Below, piece after piece: positions 1 to 8,692 of a stretch of 64,000 bases of DNA. Positions within the stretch are counted from its first letter, which is position 1, and each line of letters begins with the position of its first letter. The notes under the pieces were generated by a model. The model was not told where the DNA came from, searched no databases, and saw only the letters and a list, made by a program, of their open reading frames with translations. The DNA is from Psychrobacter lutiphocae DSM 21542 (lineage in GTDB: Bacteria > Pseudomonadota > Gammaproteobacteria > Pseudomonadales > Moraxellaceae). The DNA lies in the NCBI RefSeq assembly GCF_000382145.1, contig NZ_KB907633.1:1-64000 (forward strand), in the 5' to 3' direction. The translations under genes were made by a program, and so were the position numbers.

Positions 1-2
1 AT

Positions 3-266
3 GCGGTGGTGGTAATGGACGGTGCATTATGGCATCAACCAAGCTTGAATCAGGGGAATGTCACTATGCTTAAATTACCACCGTATTCACCTGAGCTTAA
101 CCCCTCTGAGAACGTATGGCAGTACCTGAAGCAAAATGAGTTATCTAATCGCTGTTATGAAAGCTATGAAGCTATTGTTGATGCCGCTTGTTTGGCTTGG
201 AATAATCTGCTCAAACAGCCACAAAGAATTCGCACTTTAACCACTCGTGCTTGGGCTCAACTTTAA
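3..266 (+). CDS. IS630-family transposase, C-terminal part (cut by window edge)
   Basis: This is the catalytic C-terminal end of a DDE transposase that cuts and pastes an insertion sequence. The reading frame is open at the left edge, so the gene starts outside the window. Visible are a VMDGALWH segment holding the second Asp and a PPYSPELNPSENVW segment holding the final Glu; this YSPxLNPxE motif is the hallmark of the IS630/Tc1-mariner group. About 87 residues are seen. The right inverted repeat of the element was not located. The element lies about 130 bp upstream of the thiE leader, so it may have altered that promoter region. Confidence 0.85.
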   Translation, partial: AVVVMDGALWHQPSLNQGNVTMLKLPPYSPELNPSENVWQYLKQNELSNRCYESYEAIVDAACLAWNNLLKQPQRIRTLTTRAWAQL

Positions 267-395
267 TTATTGGGTTTGGTATTACTATGAGTTTACACTT
301 GTAAAAACCTTTGGCTAGGTTATTATAACTAAATTATTTTTTAAATAAATCAAGATATAAAGCAAATAAATCAAAGAAATATTTAGATGTTATTC

Positions 396-458
396 ACAGG
401 GGCGACTTGTGGGCTGAGATGAACCCTTCGTCACTTTTGTATATTTCAAGCGCCCTCT
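396..458 (+). promoter_or_regulatory. Divergent TPP riboswitch-like leader of thiE
   Basis: The thiE leader contains GGGCTGAGAT followed by ACCC, the conserved pyrimidine-sensing core of the THI element, and ends in AAGCG. AGGGGCG (398-404) and CGCCCT (451-456) can form the closing P1 helix with one bulged base. The pyrophosphate-sensing arm, usually CCUGAU...GGAUAAU, is poorly conserved (CACTTTTGTATATTTC), so the element may be degenerate or a variant. The thiE ribosome binding site GGAGGG (469-474) follows, and CCCTC at 453-457 is exactly complementary to GAGGG at 470-474. The call rests on the core motif and the thiamine gene downstream. Confidence 0.6.
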
Positions 459-477
459 ACCTTTTTTTGGAGGGATT

Positions 478-1158
478 ATGCAGTCAATAGCTCAACTTAC
501 TTCAGGCCAGTCTGACTCAAATCAGCTAGCCGCAAGTTTAAGCTTATACTTAGTCACAGATTCTAAAATGTGTACTCAGCGTGGGTTAAACGAAACTGTT
601 TGCGCTGCTATAAATGGTGGTGTCAGTTTTGTGCAACTCCGTGACAAGTACGCCGATGATGAGCAGCTGTATCACATGGCTTGTTCGCTCAAAGAAGCAA
701 TCGCAGGCCGTGTACCACTTGTCATTAACGATCGGGTATTAATTGCCAAAAAAGCTGGGGTAGATGGTGCTCATATTGGACAAACTGATGGCAAGGTCAA
801 TGAAGCGCGCGCTATCTTAGGTCCTGATGCAATTTTAGGGTTAACTATTAATAACTTACAGCAACTACAACAGGCACAGACAAATTATTTACAGCAGCTA
901 AGTTATTTTGGTATTGGTCCAGTATTTGCCACCAATACTAAAAAAAATCACTCACAGCCGTTAGGTGTTGCAGGAATACAAGCGCTAGTGGCAGCCAGCA
1001 AATTGCCCACTGTCGCCATTGGCGGTATTCAATTGGATAACGCCCATAGCGTGTTTCGTACAGGTTGCTCTGGTATTGCTGTGGTTTCCGCCATTTGTGG
1101 TGCAAAGGATCCAGCTTCTGCCGCCACCGCATTACGCAAACAACAAACTAGATATTAA
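478..1158 (+). CDS. thiE: Thiamine-phosphate synthase
   Basis: ThiE joins hydroxymethylpyrimidine diphosphate and thiazole phosphate to make thiamine monophosphate in the cytoplasm. The 226-residue protein has the TIM-barrel motifs in order: QLRDK (53-57), VINDR (82-86), HIGQTD (99-104), GIGPVFAT (about 145-152), AIGGI (180-184) and a phosphate-binding GIAVVSAI near 199-206. The first 20 residues are an extra polar tail compared with typical family members. The ATG is preceded by a strong GGAGGG at 469-474. It is followed after 14 bp by thiD, so the pair is probably one operon under the riboswitch-like leader. Confidence 0.95.
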   Translation: MQSIAQLTSGQSDSNQLAASLSLYLVTDSKMCTQRGLNETVCAAINGGVSFVQLRDKYADDEQLYHMACSLKEAIAGRVPLVINDRVLIAKKAGVDGAHIGQTDGKVNEARAILGPDAILGLTINNLQQLQQAQTNYLQQLSYFGIGPVFATNTKKNHSQPLGVAGIQALVAASKLPTVAIGGIQLDNAHSVFRTGCSGIAVVSAICGAKDPASAATALRKQQTRY

Positions 1159-1172
1159 AGTAAGGATGTATC

Positions 1173-1958
1173 ATGATTAGCAATACTTTAACTATTGCCG
1201 GTACCGACTGTACCGGCGGTGCGGGTATTCAAGCAGATATCAAAGCCATCAGCGCCAATGGCAGCTATGCAATGAGTGTTATCACTGCTGTAGTCGCTCA
1301 AAACACTCAAGGTGTGCAAAAGATTCAAACCATGCCTATTGATATGATACGCGCCCAACTTGACTCTGTCTTTAGTGATGTCAAAGTGGATTCTGTCAAA
1401 ATTGGAATGTTAGGCACTCCAGAAATTATCATCTGTGTTGCTGATGCCCTTGATGAGTATAAACCTAGCAAAGTGGTATTAGATCCTGTCATGGTGGCTA
1501 AAAGTGGTGATAGGCTACTTGAAAAAGATGCGCTAGTTGCCTTACGTGATGTGCTCATCCCAAAGGTTGGCTTAATTACACCAAACCTACCTGAAGCTGC
1601 TGACTTACTTGGCCAGCCAGAAGCTGTTTCCAGAGAGCAGATGATCAATCAAGCTAAAAGCTTAGTGGTGCCAACGTTTATTAAGGGTGGGCACTTAGCA
1701 CTTGAAGAGTCTCCAGATTTACTGCGTGTTGATGACAAATACTTGTGGTTCGAAAGCAAGCGCATCGCAACCAAGAATAGTCATGGCACGGGCTGTACCT
1801 TATCAGCTGCAATTGCAACGTTTTGGGGTCAAGGCAATAGCATAGACGTTGCTTGTGACAAAGCAAAAAAATATTTAACTGATGCTTTAAGTAAAGCCGA
1901 CACTCTCAATGTCGGTAAAGGCCAAGGCCCTGTGCATCACTTTTATAAGTATTATTAA
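1173..1958 (+). CDS. thiD: Hydroxymethylpyrimidine/phosphomethylpyrimidine kinase
   Basis: ThiD phosphorylates hydroxymethylpyrimidine twice to give the diphosphate substrate of ThiE. The 261-residue ribokinase-fold protein shows an N-terminal substrate-binding segment GTDCTGGAGIQADIK (10-24), close to the usual GSDSGGGAGIQADLK, a central DPVMVAKSG segment, and the C-terminal anion-hole motif HGTGCTLS near residue 205 with the catalytic Cys region. An AAGGA site precedes the ATG. It is cotranscribed with thiE, and its end faces the end of radA with only 18 bp between them and no obvious hairpin terminator. Confidence 0.95.
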   Translation: MISNTLTIAGTDCTGGAGIQADIKAISANGSYAMSVITAVVAQNTQGVQKIQTMPIDMIRAQLDSVFSDVKVDSVKIGMLGTPEIIICVADALDEYKPSKVVLDPVMVAKSGDRLLEKDALVALRDVLIPKVGLITPNLPEAADLLGQPEAVSREQMINQAKSLVVPTFIKGGHLALEESPDLLRVDDKYLWFESKRIATKNSHGTGCTLSAAIATFWGQGNSIDVACDKAKKYLTDALSKADTLNVGKGQGPVHHFYKYY

Positions 1959-1976
1959 TTTTTGCCTACCTTTATA

Positions 1977-3422
1977 CTAAATCTCAAACGCCCGATCAAT
2001 CGCATCATCTAAGCGATCTGCGGTAATGACATTAATACCAGCAAACTGTGCCATTTGATTTTTTGGCGCATTGGCTTTGGGCACAATAGCATGGGTAAAA
2101 CCATGCTTCATCGCCTCTTTTAGACGCTCTTGACCATTGGGCACAGGGCGAATCTCGCCAGATAATCCTACCTCCCCAAATACTGCCAATGAGGAAGGCA
2201 ACGGCTTTTCTTTAATACTAGAGGCACAGGCCAACAATACAGCTAGATCCGAGCCGGTCTCCATTACTTTTACCCCGCCAACCACGTTCACATACACATC
2301 CTGACCACTGGTATGAATACCGCCATGACGGTGCATTACAGCCAGCAACATCGCCAGCCGTTGCGGATCAAGACCAAGCGCCATTCGTCTTGGCTGACCA
2401 GAGGAGTCATCGACCAATGCCTGAACTTCGACCAGCAGTGGACGTGTACCCTCACGGCTGACCATCACCACAGAGCCAGAGATGGGCTTGTCATAACGAC
2501 TTAAAAAGATGGCAGAAGGGTTGGCCACTTCTTTAAGCCCGGTATCTGTCATACCAAAGATGCCCAGCTCATTGACCGCACCAAAGCGGTTTTTGACTGC
2601 ACGTATCATGCGAAAGCGTGAGTCAGATTGACCTTCAAAATACAGCACCGTATCCACCATATGCTCAAGTACCCTTGGACCTGCCAGCGTACCCTCTTTG
2701 GTCACATGCCCTACCAAAAACAGCGCTGTGCCTGTCTGCTTAGCATAACGGGTGAGCATCGCAGCTGATTCACGAATCTGACTGACCCCACCAGGCGCAG
2801 AATTAATCGCATCGGTATAGATGGTCTGAATCGAGTCGATAATCGCCACCGCTGGCTGCTCTTGAGTCAGTGCAGCACAAATGGTCTCAACATTGGTTTC
2901 TGTCATCACTTTTAGATAATCGCTGGATAACCCCAAACGCTGAGCACGCATTGCCACCTGTGATAATGATTCTTCACCGGTGACATATAAAGCACTGCCT
3001 GATAAAGATTCAGGGTGTGCCATATTGGCTGCGGTCTGTAATAAGATGGTTGACTTACCAATACCAGGATCGCCACCAATCAACACCACAGAACCAGCCA
3101 CTAGCCCGCCACCCAGCACTCGATCAAACTCGCTAATACCAGTCGGTAAACGAGTATCAAAAGTGACGCTAATAGATCCTAAAGTAACCACCCCACTTTG
3201 TGATCCTGAGTAATTGAGTCGGTCAGAGCCATTACCCACAGGCATTGATGCAATATGTGAAGCTGGTGATGCTGATTTACTGGATGCCTTATGATGAGGT
3301 AAACTTACATTGGGTGCTTCAACTAAGCTATTCCATTCACCACAATCTGAACACTGCCCTGCCCATTTGCCAAAGTGTGCACCACAATTTTGACAAATAA
3401 AGCTCGTTTTTGCTTTCGCCAT
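1977..3422 (-). CDS. radA: DNA repair protein RadA
   Basis: RadA (Sms) is a RecA-like hexameric helicase that helps branch migration during recombinational repair. The 481-residue protein has the N-terminal four-Cys zinc finger (C10-x2-C13 and C24-x2-C27), a Walker A box GGDPGIGKST (116-125), the RadA-specific KNRFG motif near 280, and a C-terminal Lon-like domain. Length matches the family (about 460), with roughly 40 extra Ser/His-rich residues between the zinc finger and the ATPase core. It is transcribed alone, convergent with thiD. Confidence 0.97.
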   Translation of the reverse strand: MAKAKTSFICQNCGAHFGKWAGQCSDCGEWNSLVEAPNVSLPHHKASSKSASPASHIASMPVGNGSDRLNYSGSQSGVVTLGSISVTFDTRLPTGISEFDRVLGGGLVAGSVVLIGGDPGIGKSTILLQTAANMAHPESLSGSALYVTGEESLSQVAMRAQRLGLSSDYLKVMTETNVETICAALTQEQPAVAIIDSIQTIYTDAINSAPGGVSQIRESAAMLTRYAKQTGTALFLVGHVTKEGTLAGPRVLEHMVDTVLYFEGQSDSRFRMIRAVKNRFGAVNELGIFGMTDTGLKEVANPSAIFLSRYDKPISGSVVMVSREGTRPLLVEVQALVDDSSGQPRRMALGLDPQRLAMLLAVMHRHGGIHTSGQDVYVNVVGGVKVMETGSDLAVLLACASSIKEKPLPSSLAVFGEVGLSGEIRPVPNGQERLKEAMKHGFTHAIVPKANAPKNQMAQFAGINVITADRLDDAIDRAFEI

Positions 3423-3447
3423 AGAAAATGCCTTTCTTTTGTATTGC

Positions 3448-3489
3448 TCGTAATTATGTTTTTCGTAATTATGTTTTTCGTAATTATGC
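3448..3489. repeat. 15-bp tandem repeat upstream of radA
   Basis: The unit TCGTAATTATGTTTT occurs two full times and once partially in the radA 5' region, between the start codon and the MITE-like element. It may affect promoter spacing; no function is known. Confidence 0.8.
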
Positions 3490-3501
3490 TTTATAGTAAT
3501 C

Positions 3502-3696
3502 TAGGGCGTGTCTTCATTTTGAAAATGGTAATATTTAAAGATGGTGATAAAAAAAAGATAATAAGATAAATCACAGTCAGACTTGGAAAATAACGTAAAT
3601 AATCCCATTATATTAATTAGTTATTTACACTGTCTGACAAGATTTAGCTATTTTTTGCCATTTAAATACCATTGTACAAGTTGAAGGTACGCCCTA
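3502..3696. mobile_element. MITE-like element with TAGGGCGT termini
   Basis: TAGGGCGTGTCTTC (3502-3515) and GAAGGTACGCCCTA (3683-3696) form a terminal inverted repeat matching at 12 of 14 positions around about 195 bp with no open reading frame. The outer TA on each side could be the target duplication. Terminal sequences of this kind occur in IS5-type elements. A solo end with nearly the same sequence (GAAAACACGCCCTA) lies at 50015-50028. Apart from this, the 3423-3769 gap holds a tandem repeat and the lptB terminator. Confidence 0.5.
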
Positions 3697-3702
3697 CACC
3701 AT

Positions 3703-3736
3703 TTAAAAAAATAGCTGGCATATCACAGCCAGCTAT
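3703..3736 (-). terminator. Rho-independent terminator of lptB
   Basis: Read on the minus strand, TAGCTGGC and GCCAGCTA form an 8-bp stem with an 8-base loop followed by a run of T. It sits 34 bp after the lptB stop and closes the lpt operon. Confidence 0.85.
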
Positions 3737-3769
3737 TCATATCATGTCAAAATCAACTGGGTAGTTAAG

Positions 3770-4669
3770 TTAACACAATGGCTGGAAATCCTTCCCTAAA
3801 TAAACCTCTTGTACCAGCTCATTAGTTAAAATTTCACGAGACGTACCATGCGCAATAATTTCACCTTCACTAACAATATAGGCATGATCACATATTTCTA
3901 GCGTATCTCGCACGTTATGATCAGTGATTAACACACCAATACCTCTATTTCTAAGTTTAATAATGACCTGTTTAATATCACTAACCGAGATTGGATCTAC
4001 CCCAGCAAAGGGTTCATCAAGTAAGATAAATTTAGGGTTGGCTGCCAATGCTCTTGCAATTTCACAGCGGCGACGTTCACCACCCGACACACTCATACCT
4101 AGTGACTGCCTAACATGACCCAAATTAAAATCACTAATCAAATCTTCTAATGCTTTTTTTTGTGCCGCTCCATCTAAATCTTTTCGAGTTTGCAAGATGG
4201 CCATAATATTGTCTTCTACCGACAGTTTACGGAAAATTGAAGCCTCTTGTGGCAAATAACCAATCCCAGCACGGGCACGCTCATGCATGGCATATTTTGA
4301 TAAATCCTTTCCACCCAGACGTACCACACCCTTATCCATATTAACCAAACCCACCACCATATAAAAACTGGTGGTCTTGCCCGCGCCATTAGGTCCCAAT
4401 AGACCAACTACCTGACCTGGCTCCACACTAAAAGAGACATCCTTTACTACCCAACGCTTACTATAACGCTTACCCAAATTGCGCATAGTTAACGCATCAC
4501 TTGATAGTCTTGGCTCAGCACTTTGTGATTGTGTTGCCATATTGGTCGTCAAGTCGTCTATTTCTTGAACACCATCTATCGTTTTAATTGATGCTTGTTG
4601 AGCCTGCACTTTAGATCCAATATCAGCATCTTGTATATTATCTGGGCTGTTACTCTGTGGTGTATTCAT
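3770..4669 (-). CDS. lptB: LPS export ABC transporter ATP-binding protein
   Basis: LptB is the cytoplasmic ATPase of the LptB2FG complex that extracts lipopolysaccharide from the inner membrane. The 299-residue protein shows Walker A GPNGAGKT (92-99), Q-loop PQEAS (about 130), signature VSGGE (184-188), Walker B ILLDEP (205-210) and the switch His in TDHN (249-252). The family is usually about 240 residues. Here about 58 polar residues precede the ABC domain. The chosen start lies 3 bp after the lptA stop with AGG just upstream, so the extension is probably translated, but Met44 (MATQSQ) is an alternative start. Confidence 0.95.
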   Translation of the reverse strand: MNTPQSNSPDNIQDADIGSKVQAQQASIKTIDGVQEIDDLTTNMATQSQSAEPRLSSDALTMRNLGKRYSKRWVVKDVSFSVEPGQVVGLLGPNGAGKTTSFYMVVGLVNMDKGVVRLGGKDLSKYAMHERARAGIGYLPQEASIFRKLSVEDNIMAILQTRKDLDGAAQKKALEDLISDFNLGHVRQSLGMSVSGGERRRCEIARALAANPKFILLDEPFAGVDPISVSDIKQVIIKLRNRGIGVLITDHNVRDTLEICDHAYIVSEGEIIAHGTSREILTNELVQEVYLGKDFQPLC

Positions 4670-4672
4670 AAC

Positions 4673-5248
4673 CTATCGAATTCCTGTACGACTATTGGAT
4701 TCACTTGGCGGGAAAATAAGCTCAACACGTTGACTGCCACCCGCTGTTGCCTCAACGTCACCCACCTTTAGACTATACCGAATCACATTACCTGAGAAAC
4801 TGGCACCATTTTGGGTTAACTTAGCATTACCAGTTAGGGTGATAATACCACTTTGAGCGTTGTAATCAATTTTATTAGCTTGACCTTTAGCCAGCCCTTT
4901 TTCTTTAGTAACGACCTGTTGCATAGTAGCAGGGCGACCAGTTGCAACGGCAGACTGAATACTGTGTCCATTGGATAAATTTACTGTGATATTATCAGCT
5001 GCCAGCTTTAAAGTCCCTTGAGTGATGGTTACATTGCCTGAATAAGAAGTTACTCCTGTACGCTCACTATAAGTTGCTCTATCTGCTAACAGATGTATTG
5101 GTTGCTGTGCGTCTGAAGGCAAAGCCAAAGCCTGCTGCATCGGAGCAGTTGCTGCAAAAACAGTCGCAGCCATTAACGCTATCTTACCGAGTCGCACAGC
5201 ATGAGTCGAGATGTCGGTTTGTGCTAAAAGAATTGAGTGTTGATTCAC
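4673..5248 (-). CDS. lptA: LPS transport periplasmic protein LptA
   Basis: LptA forms the periplasmic bridge that carries LPS between LptC and LptD. The 191-residue protein has a long N-terminal region, then a hydrophobic signal segment with a likely cleavage after ALA near residue 43, and an OstA-type beta-jellyroll (ADRATYS, YSGNVTITQG, ITLTGNAKLTQNG). It is followed immediately by lptB and preceded by lptC after a gap of 189 bp filled with repeats, so the Lpt genes probably share a transcript from kdsD onward. Confidence 0.93.
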   Translation of the reverse strand: MNQHSILLAQTDISTHAVRLGKIALMAATVFAATAPMQQALALPSDAQQPIHLLADRATYSERTGVTSYSGNVTITQGTLKLAADNITVNLSNGHSIQSAVATGRPATMQQVVTKEKGLAKGQANKIDYNAQSGIITLTGNAKLTQNGASFSGNVIRYSLKVGDVEATAGGSQRVELIFPPSESNSRTGIR

Positions 5249-5365
5249 AGTTTATTTCCTAAATTTATACTTTAAAAGGGTATTTTTATTTTTGGTGATA
5301 TTTTTAGATGATGTTTTATTTTTACGATAGATTATTTATTAAGAGGGTGTAAGACCTAGACCGCA

Positions 5366-5450
5366 ATTTAAAACAAGGGCACTGCCTATTTAAAACAAGG
5401 GCACTGACTATTAGACCTATTAGAATAAGGGCACTTTTTAAAATAAAGGC
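5366..5450. repeat. Degenerate tandem copies of the lptC 3' end
   Basis: The unit ATTTAAAACAAGGGCACT occurs twice, followed by two more diverged copies; the last one (TTTTAAAATAAAGGCACT) is the end of the lptC coding sequence including its stop codon. On the coding strand the unit reads as the LptC tail (V-P-L-F-stop) repeated downstream. Confidence 0.75.
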
Positions 5451-6037
5451 ACTTCTTTACGTGGTGGCGGTAAAAAAGTGACCGCAACTTGTGCAAACTC
5501 ATAATCCCCAGTCGTCAAATCAGCCACAAAACTGTCTGACTGAAAGCTATTATCGCCTTGCGTGACATCGATCGGTTGATTGCTATAAATGCGCTTAGTT
5601 TCTAAGTCCCCGATTAGCTCAGATGCCACCAATTTAATGGGCGGCTTAATGCTGGTCGTATGCTGTGCTTGCGACGGATCAAAACGGCTAGATAAAAGCA
5701 CATTATTGGTCATAACCACTTTGTTTTGCTCATGATACATGGCGGCTTCATCGGCATCCACCATCACATTGCGATTTGAGCTGGGTCGCCAATTTAAGCG
5801 CATACGCTGTAATTTGTCCAAGTTTTCATCTGAGTAATGCACCAAGCTTTCTGCAGTCAATGAGTATTCGGCGATACCATCCTCATCCGTTTGTACTGCC
5901 AATATGTCTGTCGCTTCATACTCAATATTACTGGTTGAAAAATTCAACACCGAATCAAGCTGACCTTGATGGCGATAAAACCACACGGCAAGCACAGTGA
6001 CCAGCAAGGATAGGACAAATAAAAATCGTGTGTTCAT
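5438..6037 (-). CDS. lptC: LPS export ABC transporter periplasmic protein LptC
   Basis: LptC is the bitopic inner-membrane protein that receives LPS from LptB2FG and passes it to LptA. The 199-residue protein begins with one membrane segment (about residues 4-20) followed by a periplasmic OstA-like domain with VDADEAAMYH and LVASELIGDLETKRI segments. Length is typical (about 190). It lies between kdsC and lptA on the same strand, as in the classic kdsD-kdsC-lptC-lptA-lptB cluster. Confidence 0.9.
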   Translation of the reverse strand: MNTRFLFVLSLLVTVLAVWFYRHQGQLDSVLNFSTSNIEYEATDILAVQTDEDGIAEYSLTAESLVHYSDENLDKLQRMRLNWRPSSNRNVMVDADEAAMYHEQNKVVMTNNVLLSSRFDPSQAQHTTSIKPPIKLVASELIGDLETKRIYSNQPIDVTQGDNSFQSDSFVADLTTGDYEFAQVAVTFLPPPRKEVPLF

Positions 6038-6090
6038 TTCACCTCTTTTCTAACGCTATTCGCTATTGATAGGGACGCAAACTGTCTTTA

Positions 6091-6130
6091 TCAATCTTAT
6101 ACATACTGGATCAATCTAATACATACTGGC
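6091..6130. repeat. 20-bp direct repeat covering the kdsC stop codon
   Basis: TCAATCTTATACATACTGGA and TCAATCTAATACATACTGGC lie side by side. The second copy holds the kdsC end (Q-Y-V-L-D-stop), so the gene end was duplicated and the outer copy has diverged by two bases. Confidence 0.85.
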
Positions 6131-6638
6131 TGATATACTCATCATATTTACCATGCCCTTTTAGAATTAAATCACACACCTCACGCACTGCACCTTCACC
6201 GCCCGCTTTGGTGGTGACCATCATAACCCGATTGAGCACCTCTTGATGGGCATTGGGTACAGTAGCCGACAAGCCAACCGACTGCAATGCCTTTAAGTCT
6301 GGCAGGTCATCACCCATATAAGCACATTGCGATAGCTCATAAGGCAAATCCAATAACAGCTGGTTTAAAGCGGTCAGTTTATCATCACGCCCTTGAATCA
6401 CATAGTCAACACCCATTTCATGTGCACGAATATTGACCATTTCACTAGAGCGGCCAGTAATAATTGCAGTTTTAACACCCACAAATTTAAGTGATTTGAT
6501 ACCCATACCATCTTTGACATTAAAGCATTTTAGCTCAGTGCCTTGTGCATCATAAATAATATGACCATTGGATAAAATACCATCCACATCAAGCACCAAC
6601 AGCTTTATGTTGGCAGCAGCTTGTATTAAATCTTGCAT
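6111..6638 (-). CDS. kdsC: 3-deoxy-manno-octulosonate-8-phosphatase
   Basis: KdsC removes the phosphate from Kdo 8-phosphate in the LPS inner-core sugar pathway. It is a small HAD phosphatase (175 residues, the usual size) with the nucleophile motif LDVDGILSNG (16-25), motif II TGRSS, and the acidic motif MGDDLPD. There is no cap domain, as expected for the tetrameric C0 class. The last codons and the stop are duplicated once just downstream (6091-6130). Confidence 0.95.
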   Translation of the reverse strand: MQDLIQAAANIKLLVLDVDGILSNGHIIYDAQGTELKCFNVKDGMGIKSLKFVGVKTAIITGRSSEMVNIRAHEMGVDYVIQGRDDKLTALNQLLLDLPYELSQCAYMGDDLPDLKALQSVGLSATVPNAHQEVLNRVMMVTTKAGGEGAVREVCDLILKGHGKYDEYISQYVLD

Positions 6639-6719
6639 AATAACCTTCTTGCTTAGTTTGATTTTCTAGGTATTTTTTACTTTCTTTGCATCGACTTATT
6701 ATAGTGAATCAGGCACGCT

Positions 6720-7748
6720 TTAGCTAACCCCAGCTTGTAATAAGTCGTGGATGGTAATAACCCCTTCTAAGCGCTGCTTATCATCAACAATTAGTAGCTG
6801 ACTGATTGCCTTTTCATTCATTAAGCTCAATGCATCCGATGCCCGCATCTCTTTTGATACCTGCTTGGGATTGGCTGTCATAATCTCAGCCATTGGTGTT
6901 TGCAAATCTATATGCTTTTCTAACGCTCGGCGTAAATCACCATCCGTAAATATACCGACCACACGCTGCGCACCATCAACCACAACAGTCATTCCTAGCC
7001 GCCCATTGGTCATCACAAATAACGCCTGATGCAGGCTGGTATCTGTGCTAACGATTGGCAATGACAAAGTTGGGTCTGCTTGATGCATCAGATCACTGAC
7101 TCGCATTAACAGCTTACGCCCTAAGGCACCAGCAGGGTGTGATAATGCAAAGTCTTCGGAGGTAAAATGTCGTGCATGCACCAGTGCAACCGCAATAGCA
7201 TCACCCAAAGCAAGCGTCGCAGTGGTGCTTGAAGTCGGCGCTAACCCTAAGGGGCATGCCTCTTCTGATGCGCCTAAAGTCAATGCAACATCAGCAGACT
7301 TAGGCAGCATGCCTCGCTTATCACGGCTAATACTAATAAGTGGGATAGACAGCTGCTTCACCACAGGCAATAGCGTTTTGATCTCATCGGACTCGCCTGA
7401 GTTTGAGATTGCCAGTAGCACGTCGCCAGCGACCAACATGCCTAAGTCACCATGTCCCGCCTCGCCTGGATGCATAAAAAAAGCTGGCGATCCAGTCGAT
7501 GCAAAAGTTGCCGCAATCTTTCGGCCAATATGCCCAGACTTGCCCATACCCGTGACTACAACGCGACCTTTACAGTTTAAAATGAGCTCGCAGGCTTGTA
7601 CAAAACGCTCATCGAGCTGCTCTATTAGTAAATCAAGAGCTGCCTGCTCGGTGCGTATTGCATCTATGGCATATTTAATATATTGGTTTGATGTTGGATG
7701 CGGGGTATTTACATTCATAAAAATATTATCATCACCAGTTGTCATCAA
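6720..7748 (-). CDS. kdsD: Arabinose-5-phosphate isomerase (KpsF/GutQ type)
   Basis: KdsD interconverts ribulose 5-phosphate and arabinose 5-phosphate, the first step of Kdo synthesis. The 342-residue protein has an N-terminal SIS sugar isomerase domain (VVTGMGKSGHIGRKI, TGSPAFFMHPGEAGHGDLG, SNSGESDE) and two C-terminal CBS domains (about 220-340). The start is uncertain: Met1, Met2 or Met11 (MNVNTP, at 7718) are possible and none has a clear ribosome binding site. It heads the Kdo/Lpt cluster. Confidence 0.94.
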   Translation of the reverse strand: MMTTGDDNIFMNVNTPHPTSNQYIKYAIDAIRTEQAALDLLIEQLDERFVQACELILNCKGRVVVTGMGKSGHIGRKIAATFASTGSPAFFMHPGEAGHGDLGMLVAGDVLLAISNSGESDEIKTLLPVVKQLSIPLISISRDKRGMLPKSADVALTLGASEEACPLGLAPTSSTTATLALGDAIAVALVHARHFTSEDFALSHPAGALGRKLLMRVSDLMHQADPTLSLPIVSTDTSLHQALFVMTNGRLGMTVVVDGAQRVVGIFTDGDLRRALEKHIDLQTPMAEIMTANPKQVSKEMRASDALSLMNEKAISQLLIVDDKQRLEGVITIHDLLQAGVS

Positions 7749-7834
7749 AAAATTAATGGCTTTTAGTGTAGCATACTCAGCCCTTATACGAGCAGTACTG
7801 ATGTGTAATTTATCTTACTCAAAGCTAACCCCAT

Positions 7835-7867
7835 AAAAAAACCTGCCGTTAAGTTGGCAGGTTTTTT
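7835..7867. terminator. Bidirectional rho-independent terminator after hfq
   Basis: AAAAAACCTGCC (7835-7846) and GGCAGGTTTTTT (7856-7867) form a strong stem with flanking A and T runs. It separates hfq from kdsD on the minus strand. Confidence 0.9.
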
Positions 7868-7947
7868 ATAGATCTTTAGGTCGAAGACATTTATTACTTG
7901 TCTTACTACTTATCTCACCAATTATATTGATACTTACTACTTACGTG

Positions 7948-8514
7948 TTATGACTCATCATCAGAAAACTTAATGGTAGTGCCATCACTCTCAGTTGGCA
8001 GCGATGAGGCACCAAAGCCACGCTTTTCAAAAGTACGCTGTGGACGCTGGGTACCAAATGCACGCTCAGTATCAAATCCCCGACCTGTATCAAAACCACG
8101 CTCTACACCAAAGCCACGCTCTTGAATAAAGCCACTACGCTCATGATTAAAACTTCTATCGCTAAAACCACCACGGCTAAAACCGCTGCGCTTATTGGCA
8201 AAACCACCTGCTTCAAATCCAGGCGTAGTTGCGCTGCGTTCAAATCCGCCTTGAAAACCTGGTGACGTAGGTGTCGCACTGCTTGCGCTTGCAGCTCCAG
8301 AGCTACTGCGTGGATTGCGTGCTGGCACAACTGTTGAAATCGCATGCTTATAAACCATTTGACTGACAGTGTTTTTTAGCAGCACCACATACTGATCAAA
8401 TGACTCAATCTGGCCTTGCAACTTAATACCATTTACTAAAAAAATAGATACAGGAATGCGATCTTTACGCAACGCATTTAAAAATGGATCTTGTAATGTT
8501 TGTCCTTTTGACAT
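7948..8514 (-). CDS. hfq: RNA chaperone Hfq with long Gly/Phe/Arg-rich tail
   Basis: Hfq is a hexameric Sm-like protein that pairs small RNAs with mRNAs. The start [11 protein letters not shown] is chosen because it matches the family and has AGGAG 8 bases upstream. The Sm1 part ([20 protein letters not shown]) and Sm2 part ([10 protein letters not shown]) fill the first 65 residues. The remaining 120 residues are low-complexity, with repeated GGF, RGF and ERGF units and an acidic tip FSDDES; E. coli Hfq has only 102 residues. Long glycine-rich tails are known in Moraxellaceae Hfq. It follows mutL and miaA on the same strand. Confidence 0.96.
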   Translation of the reverse strand: MSKGQTLQDPFLNALRKDRIPVSIFLVNGIKLQGQIESFDQYVVLLKNTVSQMVYKHAISTVVPARNPRSSSGAASASSATPTSPGFQGGFERSATTPGFEAGGFANKRSGFSRGGFSDRSFNHERSGFIQERGFGVERGFDTGRGFDTERAFGTQRPQRTFEKRGFGASSLPTESDGTTIKFSDDES

Positions 8515-8692
8515 CTGATGTCTCCTTAATTCTAATTTATTATAAGTGGATGACAAATAAATAATGAAAAAATAGCGCTTAACTAATGTTAATTTGTATT
8601 AAATAATATAAGGTTGTATATTGGTAGTTATAATTATAATTTTGTTACAAAACACCAGTTAATATTTGTAAAGCCTCTCTTTCCAAGCTTAT

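Noticed and set aside
7222-7836. A 204-codon open frame on the plus strand opposite kdsD
   Set aside because: It is antisense to conserved SIS and CBS domain codons and shows no family motif.
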